A stretch of 64,000 nucleotides of DNA. Origin: Dichomitus squalens LYAD-421 SS1. Taxonomy: Eukaryota; Basidiomycota; Agaricomycetes; Polyporales; Polyporaceae. The stretch is from positions 718,494 through 782,493 of the forward strand of contig NW_006766883.1 of the NCBI RefSeq assembly GCF_000275845.1, read 5' to 3'. Below the pieces are notes generated by a model. It was not told the origin of the DNA. It ran no database searches and saw only the letters and a list, made by a program, of their open reading frames with translations. The translations under genes and the position numbers were made by a program. Every line of letters begins with the position of its first letter. The stretch's first letter is position 1. Shown piece by piece: positions 27,277 through 38,239 of the stretch.

Positions 27277-27791
27277 GCGCCGTCCTACGTCGAACGACCT
27301 CCCTCCCACAGGAGAGGTTGCGACGAGCACCCGAAACACAAGAGCCAAGATATACACCCCTTTCACTTGCTATCTTTTGTGCCGCCGGTGCATCAGGAAT
27401 GTACGACGCGTCTCGCATTGTTTACCTAGTACTAGTGCCTTCTCCCTTCCTGCTGTATCATCCTTTTGTCGGGTGCTTTGCCTGTCTTTACTTTCCTCGA
27501 AGCAAACTCAATGTATTACCACCTGCTTCCTACATCTACCTCGCGGTCCCACCTCAAGAGTGACCAGGGAACACAACGTCACCATGAAGCGCGGATCCAA
27601 AACGTCACGTCCTTGTTGGGTTTTTTAGTGGGACTTCTACATGCCGACTACATACATTTATGTCCGCCGGAGCCATGTATGAGCGCCTATGTTCCCCCGC
27701 ATCACGTGCATTGATTCTCTGAAATCGGCCCGCACCTGAACCCGACGGATGCGGGCGCTGGAAGCGGCGGCGAGCTCAGCCCTCGACTTGC
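27277..27791. other. spacer between CAP protein and DLT1
   Basis: A 515-bp tandem-gene spacer holding the 3' end of the CAP gene and the promoter of DLT1. No gene is seen. Confidence 0.45.
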
Positions 27792-28864
27792 ATGTTCCCT
27801 AGGATCTCTCGGCGGTCGACTGTTTCCCTCGCCGCCTATCTCCTGATCGTCCTTCTCGTCGCCTTCTTCGTTGCCATCTCCTGTGTATTCCTCCTCTCGC
27901 AGGCTGCACGCACCGCGCCGAACAGGGGGTTCGTCCAGAACTTCAATGCGGTCGTCATCGGAGCGGCCTATGTCATTCTGGTCGGTCAAATGTATTACCG
28001 GGCTTGTGGACGAAGCTCAGGACCCCTTGACTCTGTAGCTAGTAGCGTCGTTGGCGCTTTGCTTGAAGCGGAGGATCGCGGTGCACAGGAGGTTGTCTCG
28101 AATCTCGAAGACGTTCCATACACTCGGAAAGAACGACGTCCCGAACGTGAGTGCGACATGCAGGCTGTACATAGATAGGCTCTCATATGTGATACGCAGA
28201 GTGTGTACCAGTATATTCAGCAGGAGTATACCCGCGCATGCCTCATCGCGTACGAGTCGCGTCCGAAGGATGGTTTCCAGGAGGGTTGGGGAACGCCAGG
28301 CACTAGCCTCCAGTCTATCCCTTTCCGAGCGTCCCTCCTTGACACTGTTCGTCAAATTGGTGTGTCTCTTCTTCTAATCCTTATACTCTGGGCCATCTTG
28401 TCCTCAGACCTTGCGCGATACACGTACGACTCACAGACAAGCTTGCACACGATGTCATTCCGCGCCATCCACCCTTGCGCCCTCATGCGCGAATGTTACA
28501 TCACTTCCGGTTCATCCTCCCGCTCCTGAGCAAGGATGAGGATGGCTTGACCCCGCTGCACTACTACGATTCGGCAATCCAGCTTGCTCGACATGCTTCG
28601 AGGGAGCCTACTGAGCAGGAATACATTGTTGGGATGAGGGCTGCGAAGGAGATCCAGGACATGTACGTCGCGGTGGCGAACCTACACAACGACTGCTCAT
28701 GCTGACGGTGCTCTTCATACAGCTTGACTGAGTGCCTTGCAGAGATGCAGGAGGGGTCATCGACGGACTTAAGCACTTGTAAGTAAATGAATCGTCTCAC
28801 TGGTTACGCCACCTAATCCATGCCCGCTACAGATGCAGCAGAGAAGGATAGCGCTGTCAGCTAA
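27792..28864 (+). CDS. DLT1: DLT1-like membrane protein (defect at low temperature)
   Basis: Six exons (27792-27984, 28046-28146, 28200-28359, 28437-28662, 28723-28778, 28833-28864) code for 255 residues. Two N-terminal membrane helices (VSLAAYLLIVLLVAFFVAIS and VVIGAAYVILVASLALCL) are followed by a conserved cytosolic part: KRRIAVHRRLSRISKTF, VYQYIQQEYTRACLIAYES, GWGTPGTSL and IPRHPPLRPHARMLHHF. This matches fungal Dlt1, named for poor growth at low temperature when lost in yeast. Its molecular role is not established. The C-terminal region (YDSAIQLARHASREPTEQEY) is helical. The gene converges on the glutathione transferase, with 116 bp between the stops. Confidence 0.88.
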
Positions 28865-28881
28865 CGCCGTATCGTCACGTC

Positions 28882-28911
28882 ATATCAATGTATATTGTAT
28901 AATATTGATAT
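28882..28911. terminator. AT-rich palindrome between convergent genes
   Basis: ATATCAAT and its exact complement ATTGATAT flank a 14-nt AT-rich loop in the 116-bp space between the DLT1 and GST stop codons. It could form a hairpin in either transcript and may overlap the polyadenylation signals of both, but a function is not shown by sequence alone. Confidence 0.35.
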
Positions 28912-28980
28912 ACACGACAGCAGATGTTACAAGGTTCTAAGGCAAGCAACTCGTACACGTCCTGTAATCTCCGCGTCTAC

Positions 28981-30135
28981 TCAGTGAAGCCCGTTCTGGT
29001 AGACCTTCTTGAAGCTGGGGCGCTCTGCCCAAGCTTGCCAGTAAGCGACGACTTTCGCAGGGACCGGCTCCTTGGTCTCCCTCTCGAGTGCTTCATAGCC
29101 GTCCTTGTCGTTCTTTCCCCCGGTGAGGAACGCGATGCGCGCTAGCCACGCAGCCAAGTGGAAGTCGTCTTCCCCTGGGGTTTCGCCGCCGAGGAATCCG
29201 GACTCGGGGAGGACAGCAGGGAGGTCGACGAGGATGAAGTTTGCAAGCGTCTGCCAGTGAGCAACGGACTGCTTGAAGAAGCCCTGCTTCACGTCTTCGG
29301 GAACTTCACCCTTGTAGATGGCAAGAATGCCACCGTTTGCGGCCCTCTTGGCATCATAGAATGCCTTGTGTTCGGCCGCCTCGGGGAGGTCAGCGTGCTT
29401 CTCGAGCGTGTTCTGGCCTGTCAAATCAAACATGGACGTTAGGAATCGGTCGGTGGTGCAACCGCATCAGAGATGGCGCGACTTACGGTTCTGCACGAAT
29501 TGGAGAGGGAAGCCTCCAGCGGCTGCCTTCAGCTCTTCCTCGTTGCGCTACAAGGCAGAGCGTTATCGATGAGTATGATCCGTGCAAGGCCGGCGACGCG
29601 GCTGCGGTGTGGTACTCACCGAGAGCAGGAGGGGCGCGTTCGGGTCGTATTTTTCCTCGTGGATCTTGTCTATGAACGTCGTGCCTTTGGCGACCTTCTT
29701 GGGCGCGTTCGCCACCAAGTACGACACCACCTCCTTGGTAGACGTGTACGTCTTGCCGTCCGCGGCGAGCGTGGGGAGAGTGGCGTGAGGGTTCTATGGG
29801 GTCCGAGATGGTCAGACTCGGGCATGCACGGTCGACGTGAGATGAAAGATATCGAGATGGACTGACGATCTTTAGGAATTCAGGGGTGAAGTTGGCGCCC
29901 TCTGCGAGGTTGACCACTTTGGTCTCAATAGCATCGTCGGGATAGCCAAGCTCAGCACTGGACGTCCGTTGTTGAGTTCTTTGCTTGTGAAGTATGCCCT
30001 ATCTACTTACATCGCGAGCTCGGGTGCAGCAGCCCAGACGGACAAGCCGAAGGTGTAGAAGACGGGCTGTATGTGGATCAAGGTGAGCGGATTAGATACA
30101 CATAGAAGGGCCGCTCCGGTTCTAACCTTGGACAT
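28981..30135 (-). CDS. glutathione S-transferase-like protein
   Basis: Six exons (30127-30135, 30011-30066, 29867-29957, 29620-29793, 29487-29547, 28981-29417) make 275 residues. The first coding exon contains only Met-Ser-Lys. The thioredoxin-like N-domain shows PVFYTFGLSVWAAAPELAI, then INPHATLPTLAADGKTYTST with the cis-Pro that holds glutathione, and KEVVSYLV. The all-helical C-domain follows from about residue 125 (NRQNTLEKHADLPEAAEHKA, SVAHWQTLANFILVDLPAVL, EDDFHLAAWLARI). Wood-decay basidiomycetes have expanded GST families that deal with plant extractives, so a detoxification role in the cytosol is plausible. Class and substrate cannot be assigned. A TATATATAT stretch at 30236-30244 lies about 100 bp upstream and fits a TATA box. 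Confidence 0.87.
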
Positions 30136-31063
30136 ACTTAATATCGCGGGAGGGCTACTGAGGGACGTGTGGGCGAGAGAGACAAAGGCTGGCTAAGTAG
30201 GGTCGATGAGGCCTAGGAATCTCCTCTACGTTGTGTATATATATCCACTCGGGGTGAGGCTAACGCCGGCGGGTACCACCGGTTGACTTCGGTGACTGAC
30301 TTGATGCTAGTTTCACTTCAGGTCAACACCCGTGTTTCCTGTGGCGACTACTGATGAGTACCACTTACGTCAGCCCGCACAGCAGCCATCATAAGCCTTA
30401 GCGTACCATGGTTTCCCTATGGCTCGGGGAGGCATAAGGGATAACCTGAGTAAGCTGGAGCCGTTCTCGCCTGGTTCGAAGCACAAGTGAGATTTACAAA
30501 CCGCAGCCGACAGCCCGGCACTGATGCAGGCCCGAGGAGTGCGAACGGAACGTGACTGGGCTCAGCTCAGCTCAAGCTCTCGATTGGAAAGCAGCTTGCG
30601 TGATGGTGCGCCTAGTCACGTGGGCGTGTTTGCTGCCAGCTCGCAGCTAAAGCTTTAGCCTTAGATGTAAGAAGTAGTCGGTCTCAACGTGTCCGTGACC
30701 GCTTCGATAAGTCTGCCCTGTAATAGCGCCATAATATCTGGGTAATCGAGCTTGTTGGCAAGTCCTGCACGACTAATCGACCGCTCGACGACCGATGACA
30801 CCAGCAAACACGACACTGCAAAACACGTCTCTGTGGCGTAAAGTAGCCATGACGACTGGACGACGCTGGTTGTGTCCCACACTTCCGGCGAGATCAGCAA
30901 TTGTATTCGAGAAGCTTGAGAAAACCACCAGCAAGAGTCCGATCGAGTTCGATGGCATATGATGACAAGGTCTAAACTTCGCATATGACAACTAGCAAAG
31001 ATACATAGCAGTCATGGTCTAAGTAGGTCTCAGCTTATGCAGAGGATGAGTTGAAGATGGGAG
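30136..31063. other. intergenic region, GST promoter and BTB 3' side
   Basis: About 930 bp. It contains the TATA-like run at 30236-30244 and a short GCTCA direct repeat with AGCT-rich sequence around 30560-30660. No gene is supported; small open frames on the minus strand lack domain signals. Confidence 0.4.
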
Positions 31064-32056
31064 TTATGGCCACTATAGAATGTCGACGTCAATGCAATAC
31101 TCACAGCACTATGCTCAGAAACATGCTCATACCTCGATAGTTTGGGGGAGACTTCGTGCAACTCCCCTGAGGTTTTCCAAGGTACAGGTCTTCTGATAGA
31201 AGTTACGGCTGCATTTCGGGCACTTGCCTTCCAGCATCAGTTCTACCTCCGATGGAACAGCGGTTGTCTCATCCCCTTCTCGACCGAGACAAACAAAGTT
31301 CCATGGTTTTGTGAGCCACGCTACTTTGAGCGCCCACCAGTCCGTGTGATCCTCCAGCTCATCGCAACACCGTCGACCAGGTTTGTTGCCAGCGTTGAAC
31401 AGGTCTGAGTCCGCTAAGGCCGCCGCAACCAACTTTCTCCTGCGCTCATGCAGCATCAACAGCTTCATGAGGTGAGGTCCTTCAAGACGTGCGAGTTCTG
31501 TCGCGGTATTCTCCGACAAAATATCCATCCTTAGGGTGCACGACGCGGCTGCCTTTGCTTCCTCTTCCCAAGACATTCGACACGCCATGTCGTAAACTCG
31601 AATGGGAGATTTGTCGACAAGCGTCCGCAAGGCGATGCGGATTATCGCGATGGGCATGGTCATCTCGTACTTCTCCGCGGCATGGAGGAGGGGTTCGATA
31701 GAGTCTACGTTGTCAAGAGTGGGTAGGGAGATGCTGCTGATCATGGACAACAAGCCCAGGAGAACTTCGGAGCTCTCGCTCACAGGGATGACAGACTCCA
31801 CCCCGCTGGTCTCTGGTGAGTTTTGTGGGAGGCCTAGCATGGTTCGGAACCATGGAGAGGCGCGACTGAGCGTGCTTGATGAGATTGGGAAGAGGACATC
31901 ATCGTTGGAGAGGAGTGTCACGTCTCCGTCCGGGAAGGCTGCCGCGAAGACTGGGTGTACTTCACGCGTTGCGCTCTCTGAGGACACCATTGCCGTGATC
32001 GCAGAAGATATGAATGTTTCGCGATGTGAGTGTCTACGAGAATTGGTCATAGCCAT
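31064..32056 (-). CDS. BTB/POZ domain protein, paralogue 1
   Basis: Main exon 31133-32056 plus a 9-nt last exon 31064-31072 (Trp-Pro-stop), giving about 310 residues. The BTB fold lies near the N-terminus: DGDVTLLSNDDVLFPISSST, WFRTMLGLPQ, VLLGLLSMI and AEKYEMTMPIAIIRIALR. A family-specific helical part follows (ACRMSWEEEAKAAASCTLRM, LARLEGPHLMKLLMLHERRR). A Cys-rich C-terminal patch has CDELEDHTDWWALKVAWL and CPKCSRNFYQKTC. In other proteins BTB domains dimerise and recruit cullin-3, but this basidiomycete family is uncharacterised. The start is uncertain. I used the ATG at 32056, but one at 31990 in MVSSESATREVHP gives a better match to its neighbours. The frame reads straight on past the splice donor after QTIE for only one codon. 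Confidence 0.8.
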
Positions 32057-32507
32057 CGCAGATTCGTCGAGTTGAATATTACATACCTCGCAATCGATAT
32101 CCAGATGGCTTCGGTAGAGGGGGCTAGGGAGAAGAGCTAGTCGACAATCGATGCGCCGTCCTCGAAACCACGCGAGCAAGGTCACAAGTTCGGACACGGC
32201 AGTAATACCTACTTAAGACTTGGTAGCAGACGAAAGGATTTGGCCCGTAGGGACAGTATTTATGTGTCACGACAGCGGCGGTAGACTCGCAATGCGAGGT
32301 AACGTCCATCTAGAGTTCGCCATGACCGCTGTAAGGTCTAGGCTTGAAACACTGTTCATGACCACACGCCTATATCGTACAGGAAGAAACTGATACACCG
32401 ATATCGCTATCATCGCTATGCCTCGAGAAGTATACCGTTCTTGGACCACTAAAAGCATTATCCCATGCTGCAAGAACGTCGCCATTGAGCGGCCGCTTGT
32501 GAAGGTG
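32057..32507. other. spacer between BTB paralogues 1 and 2
   Basis: A 450-bp spacer carrying the promoter of paralogue 1 and the 3' end of paralogue 2. A possible 5' untranslated intron (GTATGT donor near 32091) precedes paralogue 1. No gene is seen. Confidence 0.4.
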
Positions 32508-33599
32508 TTACGACCACTGGGGGTTGTACGTGAGAAGTGTAGTGGCACACATTTTGGGAAGCTAATCAGCTCACTTCGATCGTCTGAGGTGGGCTCTGAG
32601 CCGCAGCCCTCAGATTGTCCAGTGTCGCGATCTTGGAATACAAGCTCTTCTTGCAGCGCACACACTGATCCGCTAGTAACGCGTCCAGCTCTGGAATAGG
32701 TGCGGCCGGGACTCCACCAACGTTGCCAATCTCGCCTAGAGATAGGAACCTCCACGGTTCCTTACTCCAAGCAAGCTTGAAGACCCACCAATTGGTACGG
32801 TCGATGGGTGCGTCGCACCACTGGTTGCTCAGGATGTTTCGGCAGCGCGTCGAACGCGAGTTGGCAGTGAAGGCGCTCGCGTTCTCCAGGGCCTCTCCGA
32901 TCGCTTTCCGGCGGAGATCGTGCAGCGAGAGTAGCTTCATCAAGTGCGGTTTATCGAGGCGAACAAGCTCCATCATATTCTCAGGAGCCATGATATCGAG
33001 AGCAAGAGTGCGCGTCGCGGCCTTCGTAGCCTCCGCCTCCCAGTTCATGCGACATGCGACGCCGTAGAGCTGGATTGGGGAGAAGTCCACCGGTGACAGA
33101 AGAGCGCGGATGGTAGCAATGGGCATTGGCATCTCGTACTTCTCCGCAGCCAGCAGAAGCTGTTCCGCAAAAGCAAGATCGTGAAGAGGCGGTAGTCCTG
33201 TTCCACCAATCATGGATAGAAGGCCTGCGAGTACCTCGGAGGGTTCGGCCATTGGTACGACTTCGGAGTCGACATCTTCGGCTCGGAACGCTTGAGGGAG
33301 ACCGAGCATTGTCTGAAACCATCCGGACGTGCGCGCGAGTGTCTCCGGAGATACGGGGAATAGAATATTGTCCACGGACAGAAGTCGGATGGTTGCGCCA
33401 GAGAAGACCCCCGAAAACGATGGATGGATGGTGTAAGCCGTAGTCGAGGTAAGCGATGGGGTGCTAGTTTCGGTAATGTTCGGGACCGACGTCATCTGAG
33501 AAAGCTTCGTTAGCGTTGCGGAGCCTCACTACGACGTCCACCCACGAACCTCAGGGTTTGGAGCAGCCTTACCTGCAGCTCCAGGAAGTCGCTTGACAT
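32508..33599 (-). CDS. BTB/POZ domain protein, paralogue 2
   Basis: Three exons (33573-33599, 32575-33495, 32508-32516) give 318 residues. Exon 1 encodes MSSDFLELQ and the last exon Trp-Ser-stop. The layout repeats paralogue 1: BTB segment GATIRLLSVDNILFPVSPET, WFQTMLGLPQ, VLAGLLSMIGGTGLPPLHDL and AEKYEMPMPIATIRALL. ACRMNWEAEATKAATRTLAL and VRLDKPHLMKLLSLHDLRRK follow, and the Cys patch is CDAPIDRTNWWVFKLAW with CVRCKKSLYSK. The first intron is 77 nt and the last 58 nt, both phase 0. It lies in the same orientation as its neighbours with short spacers, so the three genes arose by tandem duplication. Function unknown. Confidence 0.85.
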
Positions 33600-33767
33600 G
33601 CAGATTGGTGAAAACGAACCTTTTAGCTATCTAATAAACACCAAAATGCTGCCTGTGAAGACAACGTGGATATATTGACAGCATCACATGCACAGATCAT
33701 AGGACGGCCATTCACAGTTCTGTTTGAACCATAACTGCGGCAGACCACCAAACCCATCTCGGCCCGA

Positions 33768-34881
33768 TCATGAACGAGACCACTGCCCAGACTCAGTCCC
33801 CGGTCCACCACGCAGTAGACAGGAGAGACACGCGGTGCACTTACCTCAATGCTCTTTGGCAGTTCCTTCACGATCTTCTGCAGGTTCTCCAGCGTGTTCG
33901 GCATGTTGTACACGATCCTCTTGCACACATGACAGTGCGCCATTCTCAGATCCCACAGCTCCCGCATCCGGTAGAAGTCCCCGTCGAGCTCCTCCCCTAC
34001 CAACCCGCGCTCCACACGGCGGATGAACGCGTACTTGAACGCGGACCACGCCCCATGGTCCAGGGGGGCCGTACAGCGGTTCACGCCGTCGTTCCGGTTG
34101 CACGGCGTCCCGCGCAGGTTCGCGTAGAATATGGTCGTGTTGTCGAGGCTCTCGGCGAGCGCGTCGCGTCGCCGGCGGTGTAGCGCGAGGAGCTTGTCGC
34201 GATGTGCGGGCTCGAGCGCGACGAGCTCGGACATGACTTCGGGAGCGAAGAGGTCGAGCGTGAGCGTGCGCGACGACGCGAGCTTCGCCTCTCTTTCCCA
34301 GGCCATCCGGCACGCGATCTTGTAAAGGCGGATGGGCGACGCGTGCAGGAAGGGGGAGAAGAGCGCCATGCGTAGCGTCGCAATGGCGAGCGGCATCTCG
34401 TACTTGTCCGCCGCCTGCAGGATAGCCTCGAGTTTGTCGATGTTGTCGAGGTCTGGGAGGTCCGTGCCGCTCACGATGGACAATAAGCTTGCGATCACGT
34501 CTCCGTTCTCGTCCATCGGGATGGCCTCCTTGGTCGACTCGGCCGAGGTCTGGGGCAGGCTCAGCATAGTTCGGAACCACGCGGAGGTGCGGCTCAACGT
34601 CTCGGCTGAGACAGAGTAGAACAACTCGTCCTTCGAGCGAAGCGTGATTTCTGCGCTCGCGGATGAAAGTGGATGGAACGCGGGCTGCATGATTGGGCTT
34701 GGGGGGCGTTCGCGATCAGATGTATGCGCCATATGGGCCTGGAGCTCTTCCTGCTGAGCACAGGTAAGGACTGAAGTAAGACCGGAAGAACTGTAAGGGG
34801 TGTGAGATGTTCAAAGAAAGGAAACGTGCATACCGATAGCAGCGAATAATTGTCGGTCAGGCGAAGGCGACGCAGGTCCAT
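33768..34881 (-). CDS. BTB/POZ domain protein, paralogue 3
   Basis: Three exons (34834-34881, 33845-34753, 33768-33782) give 323 residues. Exon 1 encodes 16 residues (MDLRRLRLTDNYSLLS), and exon 2 opens with QEELQAHMAHTSD, which aligns with the FLELQMTS junction of paralogue 2. The BTB part has SAEITLRSKDELFYSVSAET, WFRTMLSLPQTS and ADKYEMPLAIATLRMAL. ACRMAWEREAKLASSRTLTL and VALEPAHRDKLLALHRRRRD follow. The Cys patch reads CTAPLDHGAWSAFKYAF and CHVCKRIVYN. The last exon gives Trp-Ser-Arg-Ser-stop. It is more GC-rich than the other two copies, particularly at third codon positions. If the last intron is ignored, the frame stays open for about 70 residues, so automated annotation may extend it wrongly. 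Confidence 0.85.
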
Positions 34882-35222
34882 ATACTGAACAGGTCGGCCG
34901 TCCACCGTGCGTGCTCCCAAACGCAGCCCCCAAGCGGAACCGATTAGGCTGCGCCACAAGCCTCAGACGTCGCTGAAAAGGTTTGTTAGTCTGTGCTGCA
35001 GCGTCTTTCCTATGTTCTTCCGAAACCGCAGCACCAGCATCGCAGTCAGCCCGGCGAGAACGCACCGCGGAATCATGGCCGTCTTAGCACGCTTGCACGA
35101 CCGGCAGAACCGCATGTTTCCCATTAGCCCAAAATATACTCAATTGTGATTCTATCATTATAGTATATGAAGCAGTGCTGTCTCTATACCTGACCACGAG
35201 CGGAGGGCGCAGACCATGGAAC
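34882..35222. other. spacer between BTB paralogue 3 and cytochrome b5 reductase
   Basis: A 340-bp spacer upstream of paralogue 3 and downstream of the reductase stop. AT-rich sequence around 35130-35170 may hold the reductase polyadenylation site. No gene is seen. Confidence 0.4.
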
Positions 35223-36541
<1,319 letters not shown>

Positions 36542-38239
36542 GATGTCTGCGGATGCTATAGGTTCCCTCTGGGGGATTTTGCCGGTGCCAAGTAGAATGA
36601 GGTCCGAGACGTAGATGCCGCGCTGGTGGAGCTTGGCCTTAACGAACTCTGTGGTGACGATGAGCAGGAAGAGGGTGGCGACGAAGGAGATGAGAAAAGC
36701 GACTTGGAAGCGGTTGGGCATGCCGTTTGACTACAGTCGGTTGTACATACGTGTCAGACCACTTCTCGCCTCTCACCATCGCCGAAAGCACTCACGCCCG
36801 TTGGGGGCGGCGCCTCGGCGTGTCGAGACCAACCACGCGCGCTCGTTCCCATGGCCGACGCAGACAATGCCTTGTGCAGGACGCTATTCATGTGGCTGAC
36901 GCCGCGGCAGTAACGACACTGTCTCCCGCAGTATACAAGATTCAATGTAGCTATTCATCTTGAATGGACGTAGGGACAATGACACGGCGCCTAAGGTGCA
37001 CAGCGAGCTTACTGTAAATAACGTTCGGTACAGGATGCTACGGAGGGACCCGGGATGATAACAAGGTCCGTACCCATGGCGAGAGCCTAGAACCGACCGC
37101 CACGTTCGGACTGCAGCACCCAGCCCGCGAGGTCTATAAGCGGAGTTAGGGCCGTCGTGCGCTGGCGGTTGCAAGCTGCGAAGTTCGAACCACATCATAC
37201 ATATTCAGGCGCAGCGGACCAAGGTAGTATGGCGGAAGCTGGACCGAAGTGTGTCCTTAGAGACGCAATAATCGAGAACGTCGAACGCGGCCTTTCGAGG
37301 GCGAGATCTGACGATACGATGTTGAACGAGCGCAACGCGGGGCTTGACTGCGGCCGACCCGTCGGATGTTCACTGTCAGTGCCACTTACGCAGGAGTGGC
37401 GGGAGAGAGCGAGCGGGAGCACATGCCACGCGGCTAAGGGACGCAGAGATGGTTGGAAAACCGCAGTGTTTGGGTGTTTGACTACATATGATGAGCGAGG
37501 CAAGTCGAAGCTAGCCGACGTCCTCGGTGGCCATATGAAGTAGCCGGTTGGGTGACGGCGAGGAAAGTGCCTGTCGATCTTGTTGTGATTGCTGATGATA
37601 GATGAGCCTCTGCTAGGGTGAGATGCTGTAGATCACTCAGTGGCCTGTGATGTGGCTCAATTAACAACTGTCAACGCGATGCGAGTGTTGAAGAGGTAAG
37701 GAAGCTGAGGACGGAAGGTTGGCGCATGAGAAGGTAAGGAGGAGGGCATGGGAGCCAACTATGGGAGGTACACGGCTTATGATTGATAGACTCGGAGAGA
37801 CGACCGCTGGGGACTTGTGCCGGGCAGACTTTCGTACTGCAGGCATTGTGTGCACTATGCGTATCTTGTGCAAAACTGATGAGGTGAGTGAGCCGGGGAG
37901 CGCAGTCGCGATCGGAGGCATCTGGTGGGCGGTGTGGATGGCTTGGTGGGCAGGCGGAACAAAGTGCGACAAACACGGCGTTACGCGCGTGACAGGCGCC
38001 CGGTTCGAGTTAATGAACGACGCCGGGAGTCGCACTCGGACCTCCCGTCGCCCTTGTCCTTGTCCCCCTCCTCCCTCTCCGTCCTTGCTGGGTTTCCTCC
38101 TTCCCCCTTTCTCTTCCCTCCTTCGCGTTTCATTTCTCCCGTTCATATTTCTCTTTCTCTGTATCTTCTGAGCACCTCGCTTGGTATTCTCTTGCGCCTC
38201 CACCCAACGCTATCTACACGCCGGCGTGTCGAACCAGCC
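36542..38239. promoter_or_regulatory. long divergent region before the phosphatase gene
   Basis: About 1.7 kb between the reductase and the phosphatase. The last 200 bp (38040-38215) is an almost pure CT tract, a strong candidate for the phosphatase core promoter and leader. The reductase side includes an in-frame upstream ATG at 36721. No additional gene is supported. Confidence 0.45.

Noticed and set aside
30450..30500. GGTTCGAAGC, similar to a tRNA B box
   Set aside because: No A box at the right distance and no cloverleaf could be drawn. No other tRNA-like block was found in the window.
33846..34580. Minus-strand frame of 244 codons overlapping BTB paralogue 3
   Set aside because: It is a second frame on the same strand inside a high-GC BTB exon; the BTB frame carries the conserved domain.
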